Below are positions 18,946-26,998 of a stretch of 64,000 nt of DNA, one piece after another. The DNA is from UBA8106 sp964569695 (lineage in GTDB: Bacteria; Acidobacteriota; Vicinamibacteria; Vicinamibacterales; UBA823). Under the pieces are notes generated by a model that was not told the DNA's origin, made no database searches, and saw only the letters and a program-made list of their open reading frames with translations. Within the stretch, counting starts at the first letter, position 1; each line of letters opens with the position of its first letter. Made by a program: the position numbers and the translations under genes. The stretch is taken from positions 32,629-96,628 of the forward strand of contig CAZMUA010000013.1 in assembly GCA_964569695.1 (NCBI GenBank), in the 5' to 3' direction.

Positions 18946-19247
18946 TTCGTTTCCTTCGGTCCACTCGCGTCAGGCAGTTCGTATTCGATCAAACCTTCCT
19001 TAACCTCGTCCATCGCAACACGTTCAAGCTTAGGAGGCATATCAGGACGAACGCCGGTATCCGGATGGGCTTGCAAATGGGACAGCCGCGGTAAGGAACC
19101 ACGCCTTAGTTGCTTGGCTCGCTGAGCCGCAATATCAACATACAAAAAACGACTTTGAATTTCAGGAGCCTCTTGCTGCGTTGACTCGTCTGCTGAAGCC
19201 TCTTCAGGCTGGTCTGGGGTGTCAAGCGGTGTTGTAGATTCATTCAT
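18942..19247 (-). CDS. rpoZ: RNA polymerase omega subunit-like protein
   Basis: This 101-residue protein has an acidic, low-complexity N-terminal 30 residues and then RFLYVDIAAQRAKQLRRGS and ERVAMDEVKEGLIEY. These fit the two conserved helices of RpoZ (the RARQL-type helix and the A-x-x-EI element) that clamp the beta-prime C terminus. The usual neighbour gmk is absent. The call rests on these two motifs alone, so divergence leaves some doubt. It is followed by the coupled small membrane protein gene. Confidence 0.72.
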   Translation of the reverse strand: MNESTTPLDTPDQPEEASADESTQQEAPEIQSRFLYVDIAAQRAKQLRRGSLPRLSHLQAHPDTGVRPDMPPKLERVAMDEVKEGLIEYELPDASGPKETK

Positions 19248-19340
19248 AACCTATCAGGTTACCCCAAAACCAACCTCAAGTGCCACATAAGTACTAAGGC
19301 TGGTAAACACGCCACTGCCCTGCAATCTATTTAATCGCTC

Positions 19341-19793
19341 TCAGGACGCACTGCCAATCGGAATTTGTTTCGGTTTTGCATCTTCACGAAGTGGGAGTGC
19401 TACGGTTAAAGTCCCATCAGCATAATCAGCCTGAACCTGGCTAGATTCCACGGTTGTCGGTAGCCTGAATGAACGCTGGAAAGCTCCATAGCTGCGCTCA
19501 AGTCGATGCACCCTATCATCAGACACATCACTCTCAAGCTTCCTTTCACCACTAATCGACAGCTTGTTGTCCTCGACCATGACCTTAATGTCATCTCGAG
19601 CCAAGCCGGGAAGCTCTGCCTTGATGATGAGGCCTTTTTTTCCATCTTCGTAGATGTCAACAGCTGGAATCCAAGCGCCATAGCTGACCTGGGCGGTCTT
19701 GTTTCGATTGAAACTTAAACCACAAAGCATGTCATCGAAGAGTCCTTCGATATTTGCCAATCCACGAAAAGGTTCATATCGCACTAATGTCAT
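19341..19793 (-). CDS. Small heat shock protein, Hsp20 family
   Basis: This 150-residue ATP-independent holdase contains a central alpha-crystallin domain: WIPAVDIYEDGKKGLIIKAE, ELPGLARDDIKVMVEDNKL and the diagnostic FRLPTTVESSQVQADYADG with TLTVALP. I start at the ATG at 19791-19793, preceded closely by a purine-rich AGAGAGGCAGGAA. A start nine codons upstream is possible but lacks such a site. A HAIR-like operator and a TATAAT lie just upstream, suggesting heat-shock repression by an HspR-type regulator. Confidence 0.92.
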   Translation of the reverse strand: MTLVRYEPFRGLANIEGLFDDMLCGLSFNRNKTAQVSYGAWIPAVDIYEDGKKGLIIKAELPGLARDDIKVMVEDNKLSISGERKLESDVSDDRVHRLERSYGAFQRSFRLPTTVESSQVQADYADGTLTVALPLREDAKPKQIPIGSAS

Positions 19794-19857
19794 TTCCTGC
19801 CTCTCTTTCGCTTTGACCAAATTCCCTAATTTTCAATTTGAATCATTTGGTCTAAGA

Positions 19858-19863
19858 ATTATA
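19858..19863 (-). promoter_or_regulatory. Probable -10 element of the hsp20 promoter
   Basis: TATAAT reads on the minus strand, about 65 bases upstream of the hsp20 ATG. No convincing -35 box is present at 16-18 bases; the region there is T-rich. The HAIR-like repeat sits directly upstream of that position. Confidence 0.5.
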
Positions 19864-19894
19864 CACAAATAGTTAGTAATATAAAAGCATATTT

Positions 19895-19914
19895 CATGAG
19901 TGATATATACTCAT
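19895..19914. promoter_or_regulatory. HAIR-like inverted repeat upstream of hsp20
   Basis: The arms are ATGAGT (19896-19901) and ACTCAT (19909-19914), separated by 7 bases. The TGAGT-N7-ACTCA core equals that of the HspR-binding HAIR element (CTTGAGT-N7-ACTCAAG). It lies about 100 bases upstream of the hsp20 start, next to the predicted promoter. Binding by HspR is inferred; no hspR gene is in the window. Confidence 0.5.
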
Positions 19915-20125
19915 ATTTTAAAAAGGAAGCCAAAAACATTTAAACAACTAATATCAAAAGGTTTATGCCTTACTCGGAAAAATGACTGAATCTTTTCTTC
20001 AAAGCACGCGACAGAACTGCTTCGTCAATATGAAGTCAGTTTCCGTGGGACTTATCTAGATCCACTCCTCTTTCGTTTAGCTGTGCGGTAACGACAAACA
20101 GCCTGAAGACTATAATGCTATTACC

Positions 20126-20959
20126 GTGTCCAGAACCATTCGACTTCTCTTTATCGGCGATATTGTCGGCAAACCAGGCCGCGAACTGACTCAACGGGCG
20201 ATTCCGCCATTAATCGATCGTTACTCAATTGATCTTGTTATAGCTAATGTCGAAAATGCGGCCGGGGGTTTCGGAATTACTCGTGAGATCGGCGAATCAA
20301 TTAGAGGCTATGGGGTTGATGTCATGACATCCGGCAACCATATTTGGGACAAAAAAGAGGTCATCGAATACATTCCTACGCAACCTCGCCTCATACGACC
20401 CGCCAATTATCCAGAAAAGGTCCCAGGACACGGGTACTATGAGGCGACTACCGCCTTGGGCGATATGGTCACCGTAATCAACATTATGGGACAAGTCTTT
20501 ATGGCAAATCTTGATAATCCGTTCAGGATTGTGCTTGAGACCCTCGAGAAACTTCGTAATCGGACTCCAATCATCCTGGTTGACTTTCATGCAGAGACTA
20601 CATCAGAAAAGATGGCAATGGGTTGGTACCTGAATGGTAAGGTCACAGCAGTTGTTGGAACCCACACCCACGTCCAAACGGCCGACAACCGGGTCCTATC
20701 TGATGGAACAGCCTACATTACTGACGTTGGAATGACAGGACCACACGATTCAGTTATCGGCGTCAATAAACAGGCGGCATTAACTCGGTTTCTTAGCGGA
20801 ATGCCTGCGCGTTTTGAAACGGCAACCGATGACCCTCGTCTCAATGGCGTCGTTATTACAGCCGATAGCACTACGGGGCTAGCTACCGATATTGAACGCA
20901 TTAGTCTTTCGGTTCAAGAAATCGAAAACTTGACCTCTGCGAACTTGAGTGTGTCGTGA
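20126..20959 (+). CDS. TIGR00282/YmdB-type metallophosphoesterase
   Basis: This 277-residue calcineurin-like phosphoesterase starts at GTG. Metal-binding motifs run in family order: FIGDIVGKPGR, NVENAAGGFGI, TSGNHIWDKKE, DFHAETTSEK and VVGTHTHVQTAD, then TDVGMTGPHDSVIGV. Bacillus YmdB is a cyclic-nucleotide phosphodiesterase acting with RNase Y, but the role here is unproven. It overlaps xseA by 4 bases and leads a tight plus-strand run. Confidence 0.88.
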   Translation: MSRTIRLLFIGDIVGKPGRELTQRAIPPLIDRYSIDLVIANVENAAGGFGITREIGESIRGYGVDVMTSGNHIWDKKEVIEYIPTQPRLIRPANYPEKVPGHGYYEATTALGDMVTVINIMGQVFMANLDNPFRIVLETLEKLRNRTPIILVDFHAETTSEKMAMGWYLNGKVTAVVGTHTHVQTADNRVLSDGTAYITDVGMTGPHDSVIGVNKQAALTRFLSGMPARFETATDDPRLNGVVITADSTTGLATDIERISLSVQEIENLTSANLSVS

Positions 20960-22371
20960 CCGATTCCCTCGCTCTTCCGTTTGAAGAACCGTCTGAAGCC
21001 GCGAAGACCAAGCAAGCTTCACCTGCCAGACCGACCACACAGCCACGGCGCATTATGACCGTGTCAGAATTAACTAGTGAAATTCGAGGACTACTTGAAT
21101 CTTCATACAGTGAAATCCTCGTGGATGGTGAAATATCAAATTGTCGGCTATGGAACACCGGTCATTTGTACTTCACACTCAAGGATGACCATTCTCAGTT
21201 GAAGGTCGTCATGTTCAGAACAACAGTTCGATATCTAAAATTTCAACCGGAAAATGGTCTAAGAGTAATTGCTCGTGGACGGGTTAGCGTATATGAACCA
21301 AAAGGAGAGTACCAAATCGTCTGCAGGCATCTAGAGCCGTATGGCATTGGCGCCCTACAACTCGCCTTCGAACAATTAAAAGAGAAATTGCAAAAAGAAG
21401 GCTTGTTCAATGATGAACAAAAACAACCATTACCTGCATTACCTCGGAAGATTGGTATCGTGACATCGCTTGACAGTGCGGCACTGAGAGACATTATCAA
21501 AGTGCTGAGACGTCGGCACCCGAATACCCATCTACTCATAAGGCCGACACGAGTCCAAGGTGTTGGGGCTGGCGATGAGATTGCTCAAGCCCTGACACAG
21601 ATTGGTGCTGTTCCGGGTGTTGACGTAATCATCGCCGGTCGCGGCGGTGGTTCAATGGAAGACCTGTGGGCCTTTAATGAAGAATCCGTGGCTAGAGCTA
21701 TTTCAGCGTCCAGCGTTCCAGTCATTTCAGCAGTCGGCCACGAAACTGATTTCACAATTGCAGATTTTGTAGCTGACCTCAGAGCAGCGACTCCGTCCGC
21801 TGCAGCGGAACTGGTGATAACGAGCAAAGACGAATACCACAACCGAATCAACAGACTTAGTGAACAGCTACGCGCAAAAACTCTTATGCAAATCCATGAG
21901 TACCGGACAGACATAAGGGAACTTGAGCAACGTCCTGGTTTATCAGGACTACCTGGCCGCGTAGCAATTCTGCGTCGGCAGATCACCGAACTTGCTCACA
22001 ATTTAGCGCGGAGTAGTCGAGACATACACGCTATTGTCGAACGCCGCTATCATGCACTGGAACTACGACTCGAAGGGCAAAACCTCCGGCGAACATTCTT
22101 AAAACTACTGACTCAACTTGTAAGCTCAGAAGGAAAACTGCATGAAGCCGTGCAGCAAGTCGCCATGAAACGGCGCGCGACACTGGTGGAACTGTCTGGG
22201 CGCCTAGAATCGTTAAGTCCACTGGCAGTCTTAGCTCGTGGTTACGCGGTTTGCTGGGATGCCAAACGTTTGTCCATTCTAACCAACTCTAAAAATATAA
22301 CGGCTGGAGACTCAGTGCGGATTACACTCCATCGAGGTGAGCTGGGCTGTGTAGTGAAGGACACCAAATAA
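20956..22371 (+). CDS. xseA: Exodeoxyribonuclease VII large subunit
   Basis: This 471-residue catalytic subunit degrades single-stranded DNA in both directions. An OB-fold sits at about 35-130 (ILVDGEISNCRLWNTGHLYF). The nuclease core follows with IGIVTSLDSAALRDI, IAGRGGGSMEDLWAFN and ISAVGHETDFTIADFVAD, and a long coiled-coil stretch (about 280-410) precedes the C-terminal LARGYAVCWD. The GTG start overlaps the upstream stop (GTGA). It overlaps xseB by one base. Confidence 0.95.
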   Translation: MTDSLALPFEEPSEAAKTKQASPARPTTQPRRIMTVSELTSEIRGLLESSYSEILVDGEISNCRLWNTGHLYFTLKDDHSQLKVVMFRTTVRYLKFQPENGLRVIARGRVSVYEPKGEYQIVCRHLEPYGIGALQLAFEQLKEKLQKEGLFNDEQKQPLPALPRKIGIVTSLDSAALRDIIKVLRRRHPNTHLLIRPTRVQGVGAGDEIAQALTQIGAVPGVDVIIAGRGGGSMEDLWAFNEESVARAISASSVPVISAVGHETDFTIADFVADLRAATPSAAAELVITSKDEYHNRINRLSEQLRAKTLMQIHEYRTDIRELEQRPGLSGLPGRVAILRRQITELAHNLARSSRDIHAIVERRYHALELRLEGQNLRRTFLKLLTQLVSSEGKLHEAVQQVAMKRRATLVELSGRLESLSPLAVLARGYAVCWDAKRLSILTNSKNITAGDSVRITLHRGELGCVVKDTK

Positions 22372-22625
22372 TGACACCTAAGAGCAAAACTAAAAGCAAG
22401 GATTTCGAGTCGGACCTTAAGGAACTTGAGAAGATCGTGAAGCAGCTTGAGGCAGGTGACCTGTCTTTAAAAGAAGCACTCAAATTATACGAGCGTGGGG
22501 TTTCGTTATCTCGATCCTGTCACGAGCAGCTAGAAGAAGCCGAGCGTCGTATTGAGGTGCTGGACGAACGTGGGGAACTCAAGCAAGTTGCTGACGATCT
22601 TACTGATACCGACGATCCATCCTGA
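22371..22625 (+). CDS. xseB: Exodeoxyribonuclease VII small subunit
   Basis: This 84-residue helical protein binds as several copies to the coiled coil of XseA. It shows the standard FESDLKELEKIVKQLEAGDL, SLKEALKLYERGVSLSR and an acidic tail. Its start ATG shares a base with the xseA stop (TAATG), consistent with coupled synthesis. Confidence 0.95.
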   Translation: MTPKSKTKSKDFESDLKELEKIVKQLEAGDLSLKEALKLYERGVSLSRSCHEQLEEAERRIEVLDERGELKQVADDLTDTDDPS

Positions 22626-22634
22626 GAACAAACG

Positions 22635-23579
22635 TTGACTCATACTCCGAAACTCGCGGCCTATCTACAAACTTGTCAAGCTGAAGTAGATGAAGCGCTT
22701 GAACGTTTTCTTCCAAACGCAGAGACGTGCCCAGAAGTGCTTGCCGAAGCTATGCGGTACAGCGTGCTCGCTGGCGGAAAACGATTTCGCCCCGTACTCA
22801 CTTTAATGACAGCGGACGCGATCGACGAGGCACAAGATACCGCATCTTCTCGGGCGTCCATCATGCCGGTAGCTTGTGCGATCGAATTTATCCATACGTA
22901 CTCGCTAGTGCACGACGATCTTCCAGCCATGGACGACGATACATTACGGCGTGGCCGGGCAACTACACATATGGCCTATGGCGAAGGTCTCGCGATCCTT
23001 GCTGGTGACGGACTCCTAACACAGGCATTTCATCTATTGACGAACGAATTAGTCAACGCTGATCGTTCAATGGTCAATCGTCAGCTCAAAACGATACGCA
23101 TCATTGCAGAAGCGGCTGGCGCTGTGGGAATGGTCGGTGGGCAAGCAATCGATCTGGAGGCCAGCAGCATTACTCCTCAGTCGACAGACTCAATTCCACT
23201 TGATAGCAAGCAGTTGCGTGGTATGCATGCACGCAAGACCGGCGCACTCATTCGTGCGGCAGCAGTAGCAGGTTCCACCATGGCCGGAGCAACTGACTCA
23301 CTTACCAACATAGTTGATCAGTACGCCACTCATCTTGGACTCGCATTTCAGATTGTAGATGATATTCTCGATGTTGAAGGTGCAGTTGAGGCGCTTGGTA
23401 AAACAGTGGGAAAGGATGCTTCAGCAGGTAAGACAACCTATCCGTCACTCTATGGTGTAGCTGAGTCACGCCGACTCGCGAACGAATCAGTGGAACGAGC
23501 TCACGAAGTGCTTCGAAATGCTGATCTTAAAGGGTATCTCCCAGACATCGCCAGTTGGGTCGTTACAAGATCCAACTGA
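22635..23579 (+). CDS. ispA: Polyprenyl diphosphate synthase, farnesyl/geranylgeranyl type
   Basis: This 314-residue trans-prenyltransferase condenses isopentenyl diphosphate onto an allylic diphosphate. The first Asp-rich motif is DDLPAMDDD and the second is DDILD; GGKRFRPVLTLM binds the diphosphate. The start codon is TTG with only a weak upstream purine stretch. The position after xseB matches the common xseAB-ispA order, but dxs, which usually follows, is missing here. Chain length cannot be decided from the sequence alone. Confidence 0.92.
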   Translation: MTHTPKLAAYLQTCQAEVDEALERFLPNAETCPEVLAEAMRYSVLAGGKRFRPVLTLMTADAIDEAQDTASSRASIMPVACAIEFIHTYSLVHDDLPAMDDDTLRRGRATTHMAYGEGLAILAGDGLLTQAFHLLTNELVNADRSMVNRQLKTIRIIAEAAGAVGMVGGQAIDLEASSITPQSTDSIPLDSKQLRGMHARKTGALIRAAAVAGSTMAGATDSLTNIVDQYATHLGLAFQIVDDILDVEGAVEALGKTVGKDASAGKTTYPSLYGVAESRRLANESVERAHEVLRNADLKGYLPDIASWVVTRSN

Positions 23580-23649
23580 CAAGTTATTAGTTAGTGCGAT
23601 CAAGATTATTGATAGTCCTTACGTGATTTCGTGACTTGAGGAATAGCGC

Positions 23650-24426
23650 ATGAAAAAGGTCCGGCTCGACACATTGCTCGTCGAGCGGCATCTCGCCCAC
23701 TCCCGTGAGCGAGCCCGGGCATTAATCCTAGCCGGAAAAGTACGTCTTGCGGATCAGTCTTCTCCCTCCAAACCAGGCACACTCGTCTCCCAGGAAACTA
23801 AGCTCATTCTCGTCGAACCCGACCACCCTTACGTTGGACGTGGAGGCCTCAAGTTGGAACATGCCCTGCAAATATTCTCGATTGATGTTGCGGGCCGTGA
23901 TGCGCTTGACATCGGAGCTTCCACTGGTGGGTTCACCGATGTTTTACTGCGGGGCGGAGCTCGACAGGTCGTAGCCCTCGATGTCGGTCATGGACAACTT
24001 GACTGGGAGCTTCGTCAGAATCCACGAGTTTTTGTGCTGGAACGCGTTAATGCCCGCGCACTCGAACGTGCGCCACTGCCCGACGACCTATCACGATTCG
24101 ACATCGTGAGTATCGACGTCTCTTTCATTTCATTAACCCTAATTTTACCGGGCCTCCCTGCACGTCTGAATCGTAGAGCCGATCTAATTGCACTGGTAAA
24201 ACCCCAGTTTGAGGCTGGACGGGCAGAGATTGGCCGAGGAGGGATTGTTCGAGACCCTACGGTTCACGCGAGAGTGATCGAACAGGTAGTATCGGCAGGA
24301 GATCGGTTAGGATTATCAAGAGTGAATACAGTCGAATCGCCAATAACAGGAGCGGAAGGAAATAGAGAGTTCTTCCTGCACTTTAAGCGCGCTGAAGACA
24401 TTGACGCAGACAGTGAGCCAACATGA
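23650..24426 (+). CDS. tlyA: TlyA family rRNA methyltransferase
   Basis: This 258-residue protein has an N-terminal S4 RNA-binding domain (RLDTLLVERHLAHSRERARA) and a C-terminal FtsJ-like SAM domain (ALDIGASTGGFTDVLLRGGA, ALDVGHGQLDW, SIDVSFISL, ALVKPQFEAG). TlyA methylates 2'-O of 16S and/or 23S rRNA. The old label hemolysin is historical. It overlaps nadK by 4 bases. Confidence 0.93.
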   Translation: MKKVRLDTLLVERHLAHSRERARALILAGKVRLADQSSPSKPGTLVSQETKLILVEPDHPYVGRGGLKLEHALQIFSIDVAGRDALDIGASTGGFTDVLLRGGARQVVALDVGHGQLDWELRQNPRVFVLERVNARALERAPLPDDLSRFDIVSIDVSFISLTLILPGLPARLNRRADLIALVKPQFEAGRAEIGRGGIVRDPTVHARVIEQVVSAGDRLGLSRVNTVESPITGAEGNREFFLHFKRAEDIDADSEPT

Positions 24427-25325
24427 AGCAGTCCGAAAATAGTGCACAACAGCCCATCCGCCGCGTAGGCATTGTCGCAAAGTCTCAACTGGACGAAGCC
24501 GCTGGTCTTTTAACTGATCTCCAGTCTTGGTTGACAGCACATAATGTTACACCCGTCTTCGAAACTTCCACAGCGGCACTAGCAGGTCTTGATGTTAAGA
24601 CTCTCAACCGTGACGACCTGCCGTCTGATGTTGACATGGTGTTAGTACTTGGTGGCGATGGAACACTACTCGGAATGGCGGATCGGATTGCTGAAACTGG
24701 CGCCAATATCCCTATGCTGGCCGTCAATTTCGGCGGACTGGGTTTCCTGACAGAAATCACCCTTGACGAACTCTATCCATCCCTGGAATTAGCCCTGAAT
24801 GGCACTGCGAAACTTGACCAACGTCACATGCTCCGTGCGGTTGTTAAGCGTAACAAGCAAACCGTGGTTGAACGACTGGTCTTAAATGACGTAACGATCA
24901 TCCGCGGCGCAAGTTCGCCGATCATGGACCTGGCAGTATCAGTAGGTTCACAATTTGTAGCCAACTTTAAGGCTGATGGTCTCATTGTCGCGAGCCCAAC
25001 CGGATCAACAGCCTACAACCTTGCTGTTGGCGGACCAATTGTCCATCCGCTCGTTGAAGCATTGATTCTCACCCCAATCGCTCCACACACCTTAACCAAT
25101 CGTCCAATCGTTTTACCAAAAGCCTCCGAAGTTCACATCCAGCCAGTGTTCGGTTGTGATAATGACGAAGTTGTGACCACCTTCGATGGTCAGTTCGGAG
25201 TGAAGTTACAATGCGATGATATTGTCTGTGTCTCCGCTGCTTCGGGATCACTCAAACTATTTCGAGCCCCCACACGAAATTACTTCGCGGTACTCAGGGA
25301 AAAACTAAAGTGGGCAGAACGCTAG
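24423..25325 (+). CDS. nadK: NAD kinase
   Basis: This 300-residue ATP-dependent enzyme makes NADP+ from NAD+. The conserved VLGGDGTLLGMA and NFGGLGFLTE form the first NAD/ATP site, and DGLIVASPTGSTAYNLAVGGPIVHP is the second signature. ATGA overlap with tlyA places it last in this operon, and mltG converges from the other side. Confidence 0.95.
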   Translation: MKQSENSAQQPIRRVGIVAKSQLDEAAGLLTDLQSWLTAHNVTPVFETSTAALAGLDVKTLNRDDLPSDVDMVLVLGGDGTLLGMADRIAETGANIPMLAVNFGGLGFLTEITLDELYPSLELALNGTAKLDQRHMLRAVVKRNKQTVVERLVLNDVTIIRGASSPIMDLAVSVGSQFVANFKADGLIVASPTGSTAYNLAVGGPIVHPLVEALILTPIAPHTLTNRPIVLPKASEVHIQPVFGCDNDEVVTTFDGQFGVKLQCDDIVCVSAASGSLKLFRAPTRNYFAVLREKLKWAER

Positions 25326-25376
25326 ACTAGAGTTCTTCGCTGCTTCACTTGGAACACTTATCCGACTCGGTGCGAG

Positions 25377-26432
25377 CTATTTTCTTGAGTTCCTACGTTG
25401 TTGAAAATAACGAACCTGATATTCACGCACATTCCGATTGTGTTCCCTTAGTGATGCGGCAAACACATGCGAGCCATCGTTACGGCTCACAAAATACAGA
25501 TACTGAACATCGTCTGGTTGAACAGCTGCCTTCAACGCTGCTAAGCCAGGCGAAGCAATGGGGCCGGGTGGTAATCCCGCGTACACGTAAGTGTTATAAG
25601 GAGAATCAAATCGTAGGTTCGCTCGTGTCAAGTTGTTCTTATAAAGGCCAGCTCGCTGCAGAGCATAGATTACGGTTGGATCAGATTGCAGCAACATACC
25701 GAGTTCGAGGCGATTCGTGAATACACCAGACACCACAGTCCGTTCATCTGCCCGCGCCGTCTCCCGCTCTATGATAGAGGCTAGGGTGACCACCTCTCTC
25801 GGAGTGAAGCCTCTTACCTGACTTTCACGTCGTAATTCTTCGTCAAATTTCTGTTCAAAACTCGCCACCATGGCTGACACCAACTGGCCCGCCGTAGCAT
25901 TACGGGGTAAAGCATAGGTATCCGGAAAAAGATATCCCTCAAGATCGATTGCGTCTTGGTCAAAATGGGCAACGAGTTCAGTGTTTTGCCCCGAAGCATA
26001 AAATTCCTCCCGTGTTCCAAAGTCACTGGCACCAAAAATTTCAGCCATTTGTGCCAAGGTTAACCCTTCGGGAAAAGTGATTGTCCGGAGGTGTACACGT
26101 CCTCGCGCAATCTTTTCGAGAACTTGAATAGCCGTCATTGGAGAGTCAAATTTGTACTCTCCAGCCTGCAAGCGACTCGCACTCTTGGTCTTCCAGGTCG
26201 CGTAGCGAAAAGCCCATCGATCACGAACGATACCAGCCGCAATGAGTTGGCGAGCGATCGTAACAGCATCTGATCCATGTGTTATATCAACAAACCGCTC
26301 CTTACCGACGTAACCACGATAAGGCTCGGTGAACTGCGAATAGATGCGTAAACCAGAAAAAGCACAGAACCCTATGAGACCAAAGACGGTAAGCAAAACC
26401 CAGAAACGTCGGCTGGTAAAAATTTCAACCAT
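25377..26432 (-). CDS. mltG: Endolytic murein transglycosylase
   Basis: MltG (351 residues from the ATG at 26430-26432; a GTG directly before is possible) is an inner-membrane enzyme that cuts nascent peptidoglycan strands. A single transmembrane segment is at the N terminus (FWVLLTVFGLIGFCAFSG), then a LysM-like region, and the YceG core holds the catalytic Glu in LASIIERETA. VIYALQ and SPYNTYVYAGLPPGPIASPG complete the family pattern. It follows ruvX with essentially no gap. Confidence 0.93.
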   Translation of the reverse strand: MVEIFTSRRFWVLLTVFGLIGFCAFSGLRIYSQFTEPYRGYVGKERFVDITHGSDAVTIARQLIAAGIVRDRWAFRYATWKTKSASRLQAGEYKFDSPMTAIQVLEKIARGRVHLRTITFPEGLTLAQMAEIFGASDFGTREEFYASGQNTELVAHFDQDAIDLEGYLFPDTYALPRNATAGQLVSAMVASFEQKFDEELRRESQVRGFTPREVVTLASIIERETARADERTVVSGVFTNRLELGMLLQSDPTVIYALQRAGLYKNNLTRANLRFDSPYNTYVYAGLPPGPIASPGLAALKAAVQPDDVQYLYFVSRNDGSHVFAASLREHNRNVREYQVRYFQQRRNSRK

Positions 26433-26434
26433 CA

Positions 26435-26869
26435 CTACACTTTTGCGGTATCGAGATAATCCTGAAGAATTACAGTGGCCGCTGCAGCATCCAAGCGAGA
26501 TTTACGCTTGCGCCAGTCGGTTTCACGTATCGCAAGAAGTCTTTCGGCTTCGTAACTGCTCAAACGTTCATCTTGAAAAGCTACCGGAACCTCTGTCCCT
26601 TTACGTAACGCGTCAACAAATGCCTGCACGTGAACAGTTTGTTCGCTCGGTGTGCCATCAAGGTGCGTTGGGAGACCAACCACAACGCAACCGAGACCAT
26701 CTTCTTCAGATTGCAATTCGCGAACGCTCTTTAGCACCTGGTCAATAGCCTCATTATTCGACGAGTGTTGTCGGTCAAGGACCTTCCAAGGACGGGCGAG
26801 AGTTCCGGAAGAATCACTTAGCGCAAGCCCAATTCGCCGATTGCCATAATCCAAGCCAAGTAATCTCAC
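26435..26869 (-). CDS. ruvX: Holliday junction resolvase-like protein RuvX/YqgF
   Basis: This RNase H-fold nuclease is implicated in 16S rRNA 5' processing (YqgF) and possibly Holliday junctions. Signature segments are RLLGLDYGNRRIGLALSD, VVVGLPTHLDG, FQDERLSS and LDAAAATVILQDYL. I choose the GTG at 26867-26869 (144 residues), because the family begins at RLLGLDYG; a start 35 codons upstream adds an unrelated tail. Adjacent to mltG, as in many bacteria. Confidence 0.9.
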   Translation of the reverse strand: MRLLGLDYGNRRIGLALSDSSGTLARPWKVLDRQHSSNNEAIDQVLKSVRELQSEEDGLGCVVVGLPTHLDGTPSEQTVHVQAFVDALRKGTEVPVAFQDERLSSYEAERLLAIRETDWRKRKSRLDAAAATVILQDYLDTAKV

Positions 26870-26998
26870 CTCGATAGCGTAACGGTCGTAGTCGACCCTG
26901 TCTAGGCAAGTCCAGACATTTACTGGTAATGATATAACCTTGTTTATCGTCGTCTTGTTCGACCGTAGCATCAATAATCCGATAGAATATGAACAACC

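Larger units (their letters stand above)
19821..20125. other. AT-rich divergent intergenic region
   Basis: This 305-base region between hsp20 (minus) and the YmdB-type gene (plus) is clearly richer in A and T than its neighbours in 19840-19970. It holds the hsp20 promoter elements described separately. I see no coding sequence, structured RNA or clear promoter for the plus-strand gene in it. Confidence 0.5.

Noticed and set aside
19895..19915. CIRCE element for HrcA
   Set aside because: CIRCE is TTAGCACTC-N9-GAGTGCTAA, with arms in the opposite order and 9-base spacing; this site matches the HAIR core instead.
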